DNA of 64,000 nt from Bacillus haynesii (GCF_001969855.1 NZ_MRBL01000016.1:310001-374000); one strand, 5' to 3'; counted from the stretch's first letter, positions 21,886 through 30,084 are shown. Program-made: numbers and translations. Notes: a model not told the origin generated them from the letters alone.

Positions 21886-21910
21886 AACCCCGGATGTTGA
21901 TCCGGGGGTT
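21886..21910 (-). terminator. Attenuator terminator of the FMN riboswitch
   Basis: AACCCCCGGA / TCCGGGGTT hairpin followed on the minus strand by a T-run, between the aptamer and ribD. It is the regulated terminator expected for transcription-attenuating FMN riboswitches in Bacillus. Confidence 0.92.
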
Positions 21911-21968
21911 GTTTTTGTGCATGAGAAATAAAACTATGCTTATTCATTATTTTTTACATAGTCTCTTC

Positions 21969-22113
21969 ATCCTTCTCCCATCCAGACTTTCACTGTCGGC
22001 TTCAGCTTTTCACTGAATCCACCGCTTTGCACGAAGCACAGCGGGTCACGGGCTCTAAAGCTGTCTCTCGCTTTATTACCGCCGGTCGGGATTTTCACCC
22101 AGCCCCGAAGGAT
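21969..22113 (-). promoter_or_regulatory. FMN riboswitch (RFN element)
   Basis: On the minus strand the P1 arms ATCCTTC and GAAGGAT close a domain holding the conserved RFN blocks: CTTCGGGGCTGGGTG, GACCGGCGGTAATAAAG, AGAGCCCGTGACCCG and GTCTGGATGGGAGAAGGAT. FMN binding favours the downstream terminator and shuts off ribDE-BA-H. Confidence 0.97.
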
Positions 22114-22143
22114 ACAATCGATATTTACTTGTCCTTATGCGTA

Positions 22144-22172
22144 ATTATAGCGGCCGCATATTAAAATTGCAA
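22144..22172 (-). promoter_or_regulatory. Sigma-A promoter of the riboflavin operon
   Basis: TTGCAA (-35) and consensus TATAAT (-10) with a 17-nt spacer on the minus strand, 30 nt before the riboswitch aptamer. Confidence 0.85.
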
Positions 22173-22190
22173 TGAAAACTGCTTGCACAG

Positions 22191-22219
22191 AAAAACCCTC
22201 TGAAAAACAGAGGGTTTTT
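22191..22219. terminator. Terminator of ypuD
   Basis: AAAAACCCTCTG / CAGAGGGTTTTT stem, T-rich on both strands; the ypuD stop codon sits at its edge. Confidence 0.85.
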
Positions 22220-22562
22220 ATTCTGCCACTTTGACGACTTTGATTAATCCGTCGATTCTGTTGGCATTAGAGAAGTAGGCCTTTACTTTATCTCCTTCTT
22301 TAATGTCGGACAGATCCTGGTTGAGATTTTTCGCATTAAAAATGATCTTCGTTCCGTTATCTGATACCCCGTGGTATTCAGTGCCGTCAATTTTGGTGAT
22401 CTTATATTGATAAATGGTATAGTTCTTTTCCTCAGATGAGACGGTTTGGCTGAGCGCCGTTGAGACATCCTGAACGCTTCCGTTTTTTAAATAATAAAAG
22501 CCTCCGGCCAGTACGGCAGCCAAAACGAGCAGAACCGTGAGCTTGAATTTTATTTTCCCCAT
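22218..22562 (-). CDS. ypuD: Small membrane-anchored protein YpuD
   Basis: 114 residues: one N-terminal membrane segment (~6-24) and an extracellular OB-like beta domain (YTIYQYKITKIDGTEYHGV, GDKVKAYF). I start at the ATG at 22562, 8 nt after GGAGG, not the TTG 6 nt upstream. Sequence and location (beside the rib operon) match B. subtilis YpuD; function unknown. Confidence 0.8.
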   Translation of the reverse strand: MGKIKFKLTVLLVLAAVLAGGFYYLKNGSVQDVSTALSQTVSSEEKNYTIYQYKITKIDGTEYHGVSDNGTKIIFNAKNLNQDLSDIKEGDKVKAYFSNANRIDGLIKVVKVAE

Positions 22563-22825
22563 GATCAAAACCTCCAGAACACGTTCTGAACTATCCTATG
22601 TTTATTTCCTGTAAATGATGAAATAAAACATATTCGATTCAGACGGAAAATATGTGGTTTTTAAGTATAACGCAAAATGAAGGGAAATCGTTTCATATTC
22701 AGACGAAATACTACTTATAACCTACGAATATACATTCTGATTTAGGGGTGTGTATGAAAAACAAGGTTGGAAATTGAGTCTAAATAACTATTTTTCAAAA
22801 AACCGTTTGTTGTGTTTTCTTCGCT

Positions 22826-25015
22826 TTAGGTTTCGCTGTAAAAGTCGTTTCGGATGGCGATAACGGACTGATTTTTAAAATACTCGCTGTCTTTCGTTTT
22901 TGCCCAGGCGAGAAACTTTACATGCTCGGAATGGAACAAGGCATCGTGTTGGGACGAGCGAGCAGCAGCCGCGCCCAGTCTGTGTTTGATTCCGCGGATG
23001 AACTTCCAATATTGATAGAAAGGCAGTTTCAATTTTGTCATAAATCCTGCCGAGTCTTCAATCACATATCCTTCCTCTTCAATCGACGGGTTATTTGACA
23101 TAGACAGGTACCATTTATAAAAATCGGTCCACTGGTGAAAAGCAATGACTTTTTGCTTACATTCTACGCGATATGTCTCGGCAAAACGGACGATGTCTTC
23201 ATACGGCAGCTTTTCATATTTCATTTGCCTTTTGACAATGTCGAGAAGGACAAGCTTGTCCGATTTGTACTCGATAATGTGCGGATCTTTTTCTGGCAGC
23301 ACGACTTCAAACACTAACGAAACATTGCGTGTTTTTACATATTCTTTTATATCCTCTGTCTGAGATGCGTCAAACGTTTTGTGAAACAGTTCTTCCACCC
23401 ATTTTGCATGCCCATCTTTTTGTCCGCTTGCCGATGTGTAGGATTTTGAGGTGAAGACGAGCCCATCGGTTTCAGAATTGTAGCCGACCGTTCCCAAAAA
23501 TCCATTCGCCTTATCATAAACGGTGACCGGAAAGCGCAGCGTGTTAACGAGAACATGCATTTTCGTCGTCAGGCGCTCATCGATGTTGAAAAATTTATTG
23601 TAGCTCCTGCTGACGATTTCATTGGTGTTTCTGTTGATAAACAGCCCTCTTGCCTTCATGCTGACGCTGTCCCATTTTCTCTCCTGAAAAGCCTTCCTCG
23701 TAAAGTTAAAAGAGGAAATGCCGCCGGCTAATTTTTGCTCAGATACATAATCGTGTTCGTCCAAATGCTTTAGAAAATGTTCGACCGTCAGCTCCTCGTG
23801 TTCGTGATGAGAAGTAAGCGGAGGAGCTGACGTTTTAAACACATCATTTTTGATTTCATATGTTTGAATTCCCGACCGGTCAATGGTGACAACTCTTAAA
23901 TGCCCGCCGTGCTCCACCTGCCCTTCCAGGTTATATGATGTTGCGGCTGCATGCACTGGAAGCCGGAACATGTTTCTGTGCCCGTGGATTTGAATGATAT
24001 TCCGCCCTTTCATATTTTTCGTAAAGACATGGTCGATATCTGTCTCATATCCGCCGACACCGTTGATCAGCTGGCTGGTTGCCGTAAACAGAAGGTTGTC
24101 AGGGAGCGCGGAAATGCCGCCGTGCGTGATGATGTAAGTGTCTTGTCCATACGTGAAGTAGACAATTTGGTGGAAGCGCCTGGCCAGTTCCCTGATATTT
24201 TTTTTATCAAAGCCCGCTTCGTCTAATTCCGGTTTGGTCTTCTTGTTGAATACGCTGCTTCTTGTCTCTTCATCATGCCCGTATTGCTTTAAGTATTTAT
24301 CATGATTTCCTTCGAGCAAAATCACATTTTTGCGGTCTTTGATACTGAGCAGAAATTGAACGACTTTTGCGTTTTCTATTCCTCTATCAAGCATATCGCC
24401 TGTAAAAATATATAACTCGTCATCTTCGAGTCTGCCTTTCAAATAGGAATCAAGCACCGTAAAACAGCCGTGCACATCCCCGATGACATGTATTTTTTTG
24501 TAGCTGTCAAGCCGCCTCGGCTTATACTGCATCACATCGTCAAATTCTTCCGGCTTGATGACCGTTGTCCAGGAAGGCGCCGGTTCAGATAAAATCCGCT
24601 CGTGCATGGCGTGAACCACGCTGTCGGGCACCTGCTTATGCTCAGCCCTCTCCCGGTTTCTCAACAGAGCGGTCTCAAGCGGAATATCGGAGAAATCAAC
24701 CACATACGCTCTGTAGCGATACTTTAAAACGAGAGCTTTATAGCCTGAAATCATGCTTTGCTTCGCATGTGTGGCATCAATAATGGTGAATTCCCCCCTT
24801 TCCATCCTTTCTTCAAGCAGGCTGAACAAAAGCTTCCATACCTTGCCGTCATTTTTTTGGGAGACGTCGTATTTCCCTTCCAAATTTAACACGGGTGACT
24901 GATGGATCAGCCTCAGCTGATCGGCAGACAGCGTATATTGATTCAATTGATGATCCCTGATCCACGTTGATTTTCCGGTGCCAGGGCAGCCTCTAAGCAG
25001 TACCAAAGTCCTCAT
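22826..25015 (-). CDS. Three-domain RNA end-repair enzyme: 5' kinase, 3' phosphatase, Rnl1-like RNA ligase
   Basis: 729 residues. Domain 1 (~1-165): polynucleotide-kinase P-loop GCPGTGKST (9-17), an IIDATH acidic strand and an arginine lid (NRERAEH, 120-126). Domain 2 (~174-390): calcineurin-like phosphoesterase with GDVHG (179-183), GDMLDRG (206-212), GNHDK (236-240), THGG (297-300) and HGHR (344-347). Domain 3 (~405-729): nucleotidyltransferase with probable lysine nucleophile Lys428 in EQKLAGG, RGLFINRNTNEI then KFFN (474-477) as in T4 Rnl1-type ligases, and DGLVFTSK (517-524). Together they would heal and seal broken RNA, such as tRNA cut by anticodon nucleases. It resembles Pnkp in layout, but the ligase looks Rnl1-like and no Hen1 gene is adjacent. 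Stand-alone gene. The names of the domains are well supported; the substrate is inference. Confidence 0.88.
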   Translation of the reverse strand: MRTLVLLRGCPGTGKSTWIRDHQLNQYTLSADQLRLIHQSPVLNLEGKYDVSQKNDGKVWKLLFSLLEERMERGEFTIIDATHAKQSMISGYKALVLKYRYRAYVVDFSDIPLETALLRNRERAEHKQVPDSVVHAMHERILSEPAPSWTTVIKPEEFDDVMQYKPRRLDSYKKIHVIGDVHGCFTVLDSYLKGRLEDDELYIFTGDMLDRGIENAKVVQFLLSIKDRKNVILLEGNHDKYLKQYGHDEETRSSVFNKKTKPELDEAGFDKKNIRELARRFHQIVYFTYGQDTYIITHGGISALPDNLLFTATSQLINGVGGYETDIDHVFTKNMKGRNIIQIHGHRNMFRLPVHAAATSYNLEGQVEHGGHLRVVTIDRSGIQTYEIKNDVFKTSAPPLTSHHEHEELTVEHFLKHLDEHDYVSEQKLAGGISSFNFTRKAFQERKWDSVSMKARGLFINRNTNEIVSRSYNKFFNIDERLTTKMHVLVNTLRFPVTVYDKANGFLGTVGYNSETDGLVFTSKSYTSASGQKDGHAKWVEELFHKTFDASQTEDIKEYVKTRNVSLVFEVVLPEKDPHIIEYKSDKLVLLDIVKRQMKYEKLPYEDIVRFAETYRVECKQKVIAFHQWTDFYKWYLSMSNNPSIEEEGYVIEDSAGFMTKLKLPFYQYWKFIRGIKHRLGAAAARSSQHDALFHSEHVKFLAWAKTKDSEYFKNQSVIAIRNDFYSET

Positions 25016-25120
25016 TGTTGATCTCCTTATTTAGTTCTGATGAGTTTTATTATAAAAAATGTTAGCATTCCTTCCAAGAATATACGTACTTTTTTGCTAT
25101 TTGTTTCAAAAAACAAATAA

Positions 25121-25146
25121 AAAAATCCCCTAAAGGGGACTTTTTT
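25121..25146 (-). terminator. Terminator after hsp20
   Basis: GTCCCC / GGGGAT hairpin with T-runs on both sides, 8 nt past the Hsp20 stop. Confidence 0.8.
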
Positions 25147-25153
25147 CGTGTCC

Positions 25154-25591
25154 TTAATGAAATTCCACATCTATCCTCTTTTTATCGTCCGGCTTGTCTT
25201 TCGGCATTCTCACTTCAAGCACGCCGTTCTTATAAGAAGCTTTTATCCCTTCATGGCTGACGGGAGCCGGAAGCGCGACTGATCTGTGAAACCGTCCTGT
25301 AAATCGTTCTTTCCGGTGCATGTTTTCATCTTTTACTTCGTTTGATCTGTTGATGGATCCGCTGATATGAAGCATATTGTTTTCAACCTCGATATGAACA
25401 TCTTCTTTGCTCTCAAGGCCGGGGATATCACAGGACGCGACGATTTCATTCCCGGCTTCATGCACATCAACCCTAATATCGCCAAAGCCGTGCTCTCCTC
25501 CAAAGTTCGCCGGAAAATCAGCAAACACCCGATCAAACTCTCTTCTGATCGTATTCAAATGTTTAAATGGTTCATAAGGTACTAACGGCAT
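25154..25591 (-). CDS. Hsp20/alpha-crystallin small heat-shock protein
   Basis: 145 residues with an alpha-crystallin domain (~38-142): DIRVDVHEAGNEIVASCDIPGL, the RFTGRFHRSVALP strand and the AxYKNGVLEVRMPK motif. The C-terminal IxI-type anchor is weak (RIDVEFH). ATP-independent holdase chaperone. Its relation to YocM or CotM-type proteins cannot be fixed. AAAGGAGGAAAG precedes the ATG. Confidence 0.92.
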   Translation of the reverse strand: MPLVPYEPFKHLNTIRREFDRVFADFPANFGGEHGFGDIRVDVHEAGNEIVASCDIPGLESKEDVHIEVENNMLHISGSINRSNEVKDENMHRKERFTGRFHRSVALPAPVSHEGIKASYKNGVLEVRMPKDKPDDKKRIDVEFH

Positions 25592-25707
25592 TTTCTTTCC
25601 TCCTTCATGTTTTCATAACCTTATGATTTCTTGTACGCTTTGATTTATGCATGCCTGTATGAGACCAAGCTCAGGGAGGAGGCGGCTTTTTATCGGATAT
25701 AAAAAGA

Positions 25708-25734
25708 GCAGTGCTGATATAGACCAAGCACTGC
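25708..25734 (-). terminator. Terminator after rap-phr
   Basis: Perfect 8-bp stem GCAGTGCT / AGCACTGC; the minus-strand exit is CTTTTT. It lies 15 nt past the phr stop. Confidence 0.8.
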
Positions 25735-25749
25735 CCTTTTACGGAAATA

Positions 25750-26019
25750 CTATGTTACATTTCGTTCTCCGATATGAATCGGTGACGTTTTGACAGATGT
25801 TACGTTTCTCTCAGCGATTTGCACTGGTGCGGACGTTACGTTTCTCTCGGCGATTTGCACTGGTGCGGACGTTACGTTTCTCTCGGCGATTTGCACTGGT
25901 GCGGACGTTACATTTCTCTCGGCGACCTTCATACCATCTGTTTGCGTCATCAGCACAGTACTTGCCAAAGAAAGTCCTGCTACTGAAGCAGCGGCGGTTA
26001 ACAACAGTTTAGATTTCAT
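25750..26019 (-). CDS. phr: Phr pro-peptide with five copies of an ERNVT signal
   Basis: 89 residues. A Sec signal peptide (~1-24, hydrophobic LLLTAAASVAGLSLASTVLM) is followed by five signal units: AERNVT at 33-38, 45-50, 57-62 and 69-74, and GERNVT at 84-89, the last at the exact C-terminus, where Phr precursors normally carry one mature pentapeptide. Spacers are SAPVQI three times and one longer SVKTSPIHI. ERNVT fits the Phr consensus (compare B. subtilis PhrE SRNVT, CSF ERGMT). The peptide would be exported, cut, re-imported by Opp and bound by the Rap encoded upstream. The start overlaps the rap stop by 11 nt. Regular Phr proteins are ~40-60 residues with one signal, so this is an expanded form. 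Confidence 0.92.
   Translation of the reverse strand: MKSKLLLTAAASVAGLSLASTVLMTQTDGMKVAERNVTSAPVQIAERNVTSAPVQIAERNVTSAPVQIAERNVTSVKTSPIHIGERNVT
25816..25923 (-). repeat. 36-bp tandem repeat inside phr (three full units)
   Basis: Three nearly identical 36-bp units, each coding AERNVT plus SAPVQI, followed by a fourth AERNVT block down to 25798. Only scattered single-base differences separate the units, which points to recent expansion by slippage or unequal recombination. Confidence 0.93.
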
Positions 26020-27139
26020 ACGACCAGTCCCCTTTTTTCATTTGTTTTCGAGCACTGAATACCGTTTGATAGAAATAAACAGAGTCGCTCAAGCGCCCAA
26101 TTTCATTATAGTATTCAGCTGCTTCCAATGCCAAGTCCTCAATATCGGGATACATCTTTTTTGACCCGAGCAGCTGAAAAGTTTCCAGCATGGGAGCCCT
26201 GCCGTCATCATCAACATACAAGGCTTTTAAAAAATGAAATTTTGATAGATAGATCGAATCGTTTGATCGGCGGGCGATGTCAATTCCTTTATTTAACGCA
26301 TCATCCGCCTGTTCCGGCTGCTTCAGCTTGAAATATGCAAGTGCAAGACTAAAAAACGCTTTTGGAAGAATATCTGATGACTCTTCTTGATAAATCACAG
26401 CAGCCCTGTTGAAGTATATGGCTGCCTGATCGAAATCTCCCATCTTATAATAGCAGTTTCCCAAATTATAATAGGTGTGTCCTTCCAATATGAGCTGGCC
26501 TTCTTGCTGTGAAAGCTTCAGCGCCTTTTCCAGATGTGACAGCGCTTTTTCATTCGACTCCAGATCGTCATAGTTCCCCGCGATGACGAACTCGCATTGG
26601 ATTCTCCGAACCGTGTAAGTTTCATGCGCCTGATAGGTTTCAATCGCTTGAAGCGCATAGTTCATCGATACATGGCTCTGTTTCATATGATAAAACACTT
26701 CAGCCATTTTAAAATGAAACTCGGCTCTCTCTATTTCGTCCTCGACGTGCAGCAGCTTTTTTTCGGCGCGCCTGTAAAAAGAGATCGCTTTAATATAATC
26801 ATGGTTTTTATATTCATACATCCCTCTAAAAAAGTTAAAATAATATTCGAGCAGGCCTGTCAGTTTTCCTTGTTCATCTTCGATATCTTTTAATATTTCA
26901 GAAAAGTCAGGCGGGGTTTCGCCTTCTTCCAAAGGTTTTACGTAATCAAGCATGATTCTGTGTCTGAATTCCATTAAGGCGTAATACAATAATAAGTCTT
27001 GATCCTCTTCCATTTGAGAAATTTCGCGCTCAATTTCTGCCTTCAGCATTTCGGCGTCCGTGACATTGAATTTGCGTATCGCGTTATACCAGTCATTAAT
27101 TTTTACGCCGACTGCCGTCGACGGGATTTTTACGCTCAC
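26009..27139 (-). CDS. rap: Rap family TPR response-regulator phosphatase/inhibitor
   Basis: 376 residues, the Rap length. N-terminal three-helix bundle (~1-70, VGVKINDWYNAIRKF, MEEDQDLLLYYALMEFRHRIML) joined to a TPR array (for example LEGHTYYNLGNCYYKMGDFDQAAIYFNRA). Rap proteins dephosphorylate Spo0F or block ComA-type regulators, and Phr peptide in the TPR groove releases the target. GTG start with AAGGGG 7-8 nt upstream. Which target it acts on cannot be read from sequence. Pairs with the phr gene it overlaps. Confidence 0.93.
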   Translation of the reverse strand: MSVKIPSTAVGVKINDWYNAIRKFNVTDAEMLKAEIEREISQMEEDQDLLLYYALMEFRHRIMLDYVKPLEEGETPPDFSEILKDIEDEQGKLTGLLEYYFNFFRGMYEYKNHDYIKAISFYRRAEKKLLHVEDEIERAEFHFKMAEVFYHMKQSHVSMNYALQAIETYQAHETYTVRRIQCEFVIAGNYDDLESNEKALSHLEKALKLSQQEGQLILEGHTYYNLGNCYYKMGDFDQAAIYFNRAAVIYQEESSDILPKAFFSLALAYFKLKQPEQADDALNKGIDIARRSNDSIYLSKFHFLKALYVDDDGRAPMLETFQLLGSKKMYPDIEDLALEAAEYYNEIGRLSDSVYFYQTVFSARKQMKKGDWSYEI

Positions 27140-27330
27140 CCCTTACGCCCCTTCCTTTTTTACAGATTGCGTTCTCTATCTAGCTCTTCACTTGAATATA
27201 TTTTACATAAAGGGTCATTTTTTCACAATTATTTTATTTATTAGCATCATAATTTCCTAGCAGAATGCGGACGAAGAATCGGTCCCCGGTCCTGTTGCAC
27301 CTGGAAAATGAACACCGTTTCAGACAAAAA

Positions 27331-27354
27331 AACAGCCCGGCTAAGCGGGCTGTT
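27331..27354 (-). terminator. Terminator after ppiB
   Basis: AACAGCCCG / CGGGCTGTT stem with T-runs on both strands, 15 nt past the ppiB stop. Confidence 0.85.
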
Positions 27355-27368
27355 TTTGCACTTTCTGA

Positions 27369-27806
27369 TTATGCGTCAAACACTTCGACTTTTTCCATGC
27401 CTTGTCCTTGCTCCATTGAAGTGACGGCATCAAGACCTGATGTGACCTTTCCGAAAACGGTATGAACACCGTTCAAGTGCGGCTGAGGCTCATGGACGAT
27501 AAAGAATTGGCTGCCTCCGGTATCTTTTCCTGCGTGAGCCATTGAGAGTGAACCGGCTTCGTGTTTATGCGGATTCCCTTCTGTCTCGCATTTAATCGTA
27601 TATCCAGGTCCGCCTGTTCCAGTGCCGTGCGGGCAGCCTCCCTGGCTGACGAAGCCCGGAATGACGCGGTGGAATTTCAGCCCGTCATAGAACCCTTCGT
27701 TTGCAAGTTTTTCAAAGTTGGCGACAGTTCCCGGCGCCGCATCCGGATATAGTTCAAACTCGATTTTTTTGCCGTTTGTCAGTTGTATGTATCCTTTTTT
27801 AGCCAT
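27369..27806 (-). CDS. ppiB: Peptidyl-prolyl cis-trans isomerase B (cyclophilin)
   Basis: 145 residues, a minimal cyclophilin. Motifs: [25 protein letters not shown] (catalytic Arg in FHRVI), [19 protein letters not shown] and [12 protein letters not shown]. Cytoplasmic foldase; no signal peptide. AGGAGAG-type site upstream. Confidence 0.96.
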   Translation of the reverse strand: MAKKGYIQLTNGKKIEFELYPDAAPGTVANFEKLANEGFYDGLKFHRVIPGFVSQGGCPHGTGTGGPGYTIKCETEGNPHKHEAGSLSMAHAGKDTGGSQFFIVHEPQPHLNGVHTVFGKVTSGLDAVTSMEQGQGMEKVEVFDA

Positions 27807-28022
27807 CTTGATTCTCTCCTTTCATTTCACAAGGGTCATTATATCATATAGAAGAAGCACAGAGCCAATCACCTGAAATAAACGCCCGCTCTTGTATCGC
27901 TTTTGTAAAAGATTTTTAAAAATGGTTGAATCGCCTGTGAAAATCATGAATGATAAAAGAGGGTGTGCTAGGATACCGGGAGAGCATTTGACTTGAAGAG
28001 AAAATTTCTCTCTTTTTTTCTT

Positions 28023-28049
28023 TGAAACCTCCCTCATCTTTCATCCGTC
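28023..28049 (+). promoter_or_regulatory. Sigma-M-type ECF promoter of ypuA
   Basis: TGAAAC (28023-28028) and CGTC (28046-28049) with a 17-nt spacer, matching the envelope-stress ECF promoter pattern. B. subtilis ypuA is a known sigma-M regulon member, which supports the call. Confidence 0.8.
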
Positions 28050-28056
28050 TATATTT

Positions 28057-28121
28057 CGGAACGCATTATTTCCGTTCCGGCAGGCTTCTTTAAAAGTACA
28101 GCAATTCTGCCTGAAGCCTGC
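28057..28121 (+). promoter_or_regulatory. Tandem hairpins in the ypuA 5' leader
   Basis: Two stem-loops abut: CGGAACG (28057-28063) / CGTTCCG (28073-28079), then GCAGGCTTC (28080-28088) / GAAGCCTGC (28113-28121), the second followed by ATTTTT and then the ribosome-binding site. The second resembles a weak terminator or a structure that could mask translation signals. Not a riboswitch class I recognise. Confidence 0.55.
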
Positions 28122-28143
28122 ATTTTTAAGGAGGGCATTGAGC

Positions 28144-29040
28144 TTGAAAAAATCGATACTAGGAATCTTTACAGCATTATGTCTGCTCATTTTCCCGCAG
28201 GTCAGCTTTGCTGACGCCGCAGTGGGTGATGTCATCGTCACGCTGGGGAAAGACTTGTCAAGCCAGGACAGACAAAAAGTATTAAAAGAAATGAATGCGC
28301 CTGAAAATGCGACCATCATCGAGGTGACAAATGATGAAGAGCATAAATATTTAGGGGATTATATACCGAAAGCACAAATCGGATCAAGAGCGATTTCTTC
28401 TTCTTCAATTACCGTAGCGAAAAAAGGCACCGGTTTGGAAGTTCAGACACACAATATCAGCACAATTACAGATGAAATGTATTTGAACGCGCTGATGACA
28501 GCCGGTGTAAAAGACGCCAAAATTCATGTCACCGCTCCGTTTGAAGTGTCAGGCACAGCCGCTTTAACCGGATTGATGAAAGCGTATGAAACGACTTCGG
28601 GCGAAAAAATTTCTGAAGATGTGAAAAAGGTCGCGAATGAAGAGCTTGTCACCACTTCAGAGCTTGGCGAGAAAATCGGCAGTGAAAACGCGTCAGCGCT
28701 GATGGCCAAAGTCAAGGAAGAAATCTCGAAAAACGGGGTTCCCGAATCGAAAGAGGAATTGGAGAAAACGATTGATTCGGCTGCTTCCGAACTGGGCGTG
28801 ACGCTCACAGAGGATCAGAAAAAATCTCTCATTTCTTTATTTAATAACATGAAAAATATTAATATCGACTGGAACCAGGTTGGAGACCAGCTTGACAAAG
28901 CAAAGGATAAAATCACGAAATTCCTGGATTCTGAAGAAGGACAAAATTTCCTTCAAAAACTGATCGACTTCTTTGTGTCTCTGTGGAATGCCATCGTTTC
29001 CGTATTCACCGGCGGCGGCACCTCAGAGTCCAACGGTTAA
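28144..29040 (+). CDS. ypuA: DUF1002 secreted/envelope protein YpuA
   Basis: 298 residues with a signal peptide (ILGIFTALCLLIFPQVSFADA, cleavage near residue 25) and the DUF1002 body (VGDVIVTLGKDLSSQDRQKVLKEM, GLEVQTHNISTITDEMYLNALMTAGV). A helical C-terminal half ends in FVSLWNAIVSVFTGG. AAGGAGGG lies 9 nt before the TTG at 28144, which I prefer to the TTG at 28138. Envelope-stress induced through sigma-M in B. subtilis; molecular role unknown. Confidence 0.92.
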   Translation: MKKSILGIFTALCLLIFPQVSFADAAVGDVIVTLGKDLSSQDRQKVLKEMNAPENATIIEVTNDEEHKYLGDYIPKAQIGSRAISSSSITVAKKGTGLEVQTHNISTITDEMYLNALMTAGVKDAKIHVTAPFEVSGTAALTGLMKAYETTSGEKISEDVKKVANEELVTTSELGEKIGSENASALMAKVKEEISKNGVPESKEELEKTIDSAASELGVTLTEDQKKSLISLFNNMKNINIDWNQVGDQLDKAKDKITKFLDSEEGQNFLQKLIDFFVSLWNAIVSVFTGGGTSESNG

Positions 29041-29896
29041 CACAACCGCCAAACACCTCCTTTTTTAATTGAAGGAGGTGTTTTATTTTTGCAGAGGGGA
29101 AGTCCCCTCCGTCTTCTTTATAGTTTTCATGAATAAAGTCTGTCAGCAGTTTTGTAAATCGGTAAAACGTTTCGTTTTGCGTCGCCGCCCTGTCTTTTAG
29201 CGTGAACCGATCGAATAAAGATTTACGGAAACCTGTGCTCATTTCAAGCTGAATGCTCAGGCCGGATAGCGACTTGTTGGCGATGTTATTCGGATGGGTT
29301 CCGGCATACTTGTCGTCTGTCGCCAGCATTTCAGCGGCAAACCCCGAGCGGTTCAGCTCATCAACCAATATTCTGATTTTAGCGCGGTCTGTCCCGCCCA
29401 CTTTAATATTGCGGTCTTCACTGTAATAGCCGTGAAGCGACATGACGTACCGGTGGCTTGCAGTGATTGCGAGCGCCGCCGGCTCGTCAAAACGCGTGCT
29501 TGTAATGTGAAGGTCCGTATTGCCTGATGATTTCAGCCCTTCAAACAAGTACAGGGAATAATTTTTGGACACTTCATTGGCAATCTCACTTGTTCCGGGT
29601 TCGATACCGCCTCCATGGATGGCCATGATGAGCATCGGCACTCTTGCGTCCTTCTCCGTCATTCGATAAGACGCCGGATCTTCATTCCGCTCCAATTCTT
29701 CAAAGCTTGAATATTTATCACCGGACTGTGTTGCACTATGGGCCGCAGCAGAATATGGGAATGAGATCACAGCAGAAATTAATAAAATATTCACAAAACT
29801 GTTTATTGCTGTAAAACACTTCACTGTGTTACAATCAACACATTGCTTCAGGCACTGGAGCATGCGGTGGAGTAGGGATACTTTGGCCGGTTTCAT
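29006..29896 (-). CDS. Secreted poly-gamma-glutamate hydrolase family protein
   Basis: 296 residues. A long leader ending in a signal peptide (NILLISAVISFPYSAAAHS, ~37-53) precedes the zinc-dependent PghP-like domain: MAIHGGGIEPGTSEIA, SLHGYY and IQLEMSTGFR hold the expected metal His/Glu residues. Family members (phage PghP, B. subtilis YndL, YjqB, YmaC) cut gamma-polyglutamate. The ATG at 29896 has GAGG 8 nt upstream. The 3' end is odd: the frame reads through the ypuA terminator hairpin and overlaps the ypuA 3' end by 35 nt, so the last ~30 residues (basic, CVNRWTLRCRRR) may be a run-on after loss of the original stop. Confidence 0.85.
   Translation of the reverse strand: MKPAKVSLLHRMLQCLKQCVDCNTVKCFTAINSFVNILLISAVISFPYSAAAHSATQSGDKYSSFEELERNEDPASYRMTEKDARVPMLIMAIHGGGIEPGTSEIANEVSKNYSLYLFEGLKSSGNTDLHITSTRFDEPAALAITASHRYVMSLHGYYSEDRNIKVGGTDRAKIRILVDELNRSGFAAEMLATDDKYAGTHPNNIANKSLSGLSIQLEMSTGFRKSLFDRFTLKDRAATQNETFYRFTKLLTDFIHENYKEDGGDFPSAKIKHLLQLKKEVFGGCVNRWTLRCRRR
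29051..29083 (+). terminator. Terminator after ypuA
   Basis: AAACACCTCCTT / AAGGAGGTGTTT stem followed by TATTTTTG, 10 nt past the ypuA stop. It lies inside the opposing hydrolase ORF. Confidence 0.85.
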
Positions 29897-30050
29897 CTAC
29901 TCCGCCTCTAAATCCACGAAATCAGTAAAACTCATCCTTTTCACCTTGATCATTGCCTTTATCATCTCCTTTGTTAAATTTTTGTTAAATTCTCAATATT
30001 ATATACAATTGGCCCGGTCGCTGTTCTATGCATGTCATGATCTTTTTTAC

Positions 30051-30084
30051 AAAAAACACCTCCCGATGGCCGGGAAGTGTTTTT
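30051..30084 (-). terminator. Second terminator downstream of lysA
   Basis: AAAAACAC...CCCG / CGGG..GTGTTTTT hairpin with T-runs on both sides, just past the lysA terminator; it could also close plus-strand transcripts. Confidence 0.7.

Noticed and set aside
22753-22776. Seven-codon ORF (MKNKVGN) after AGGGGTGT upstream of the RNA repair gene's 3' end
   Set aside because: Too short to support and no leader-peptide context.
25790-26164. Plus-strand repetitive ORFs over phr (repeats of DVTFLSAICTGA)
   Set aside because: They are the reverse translation of the phr tandem repeat, with no ribosome-binding site.
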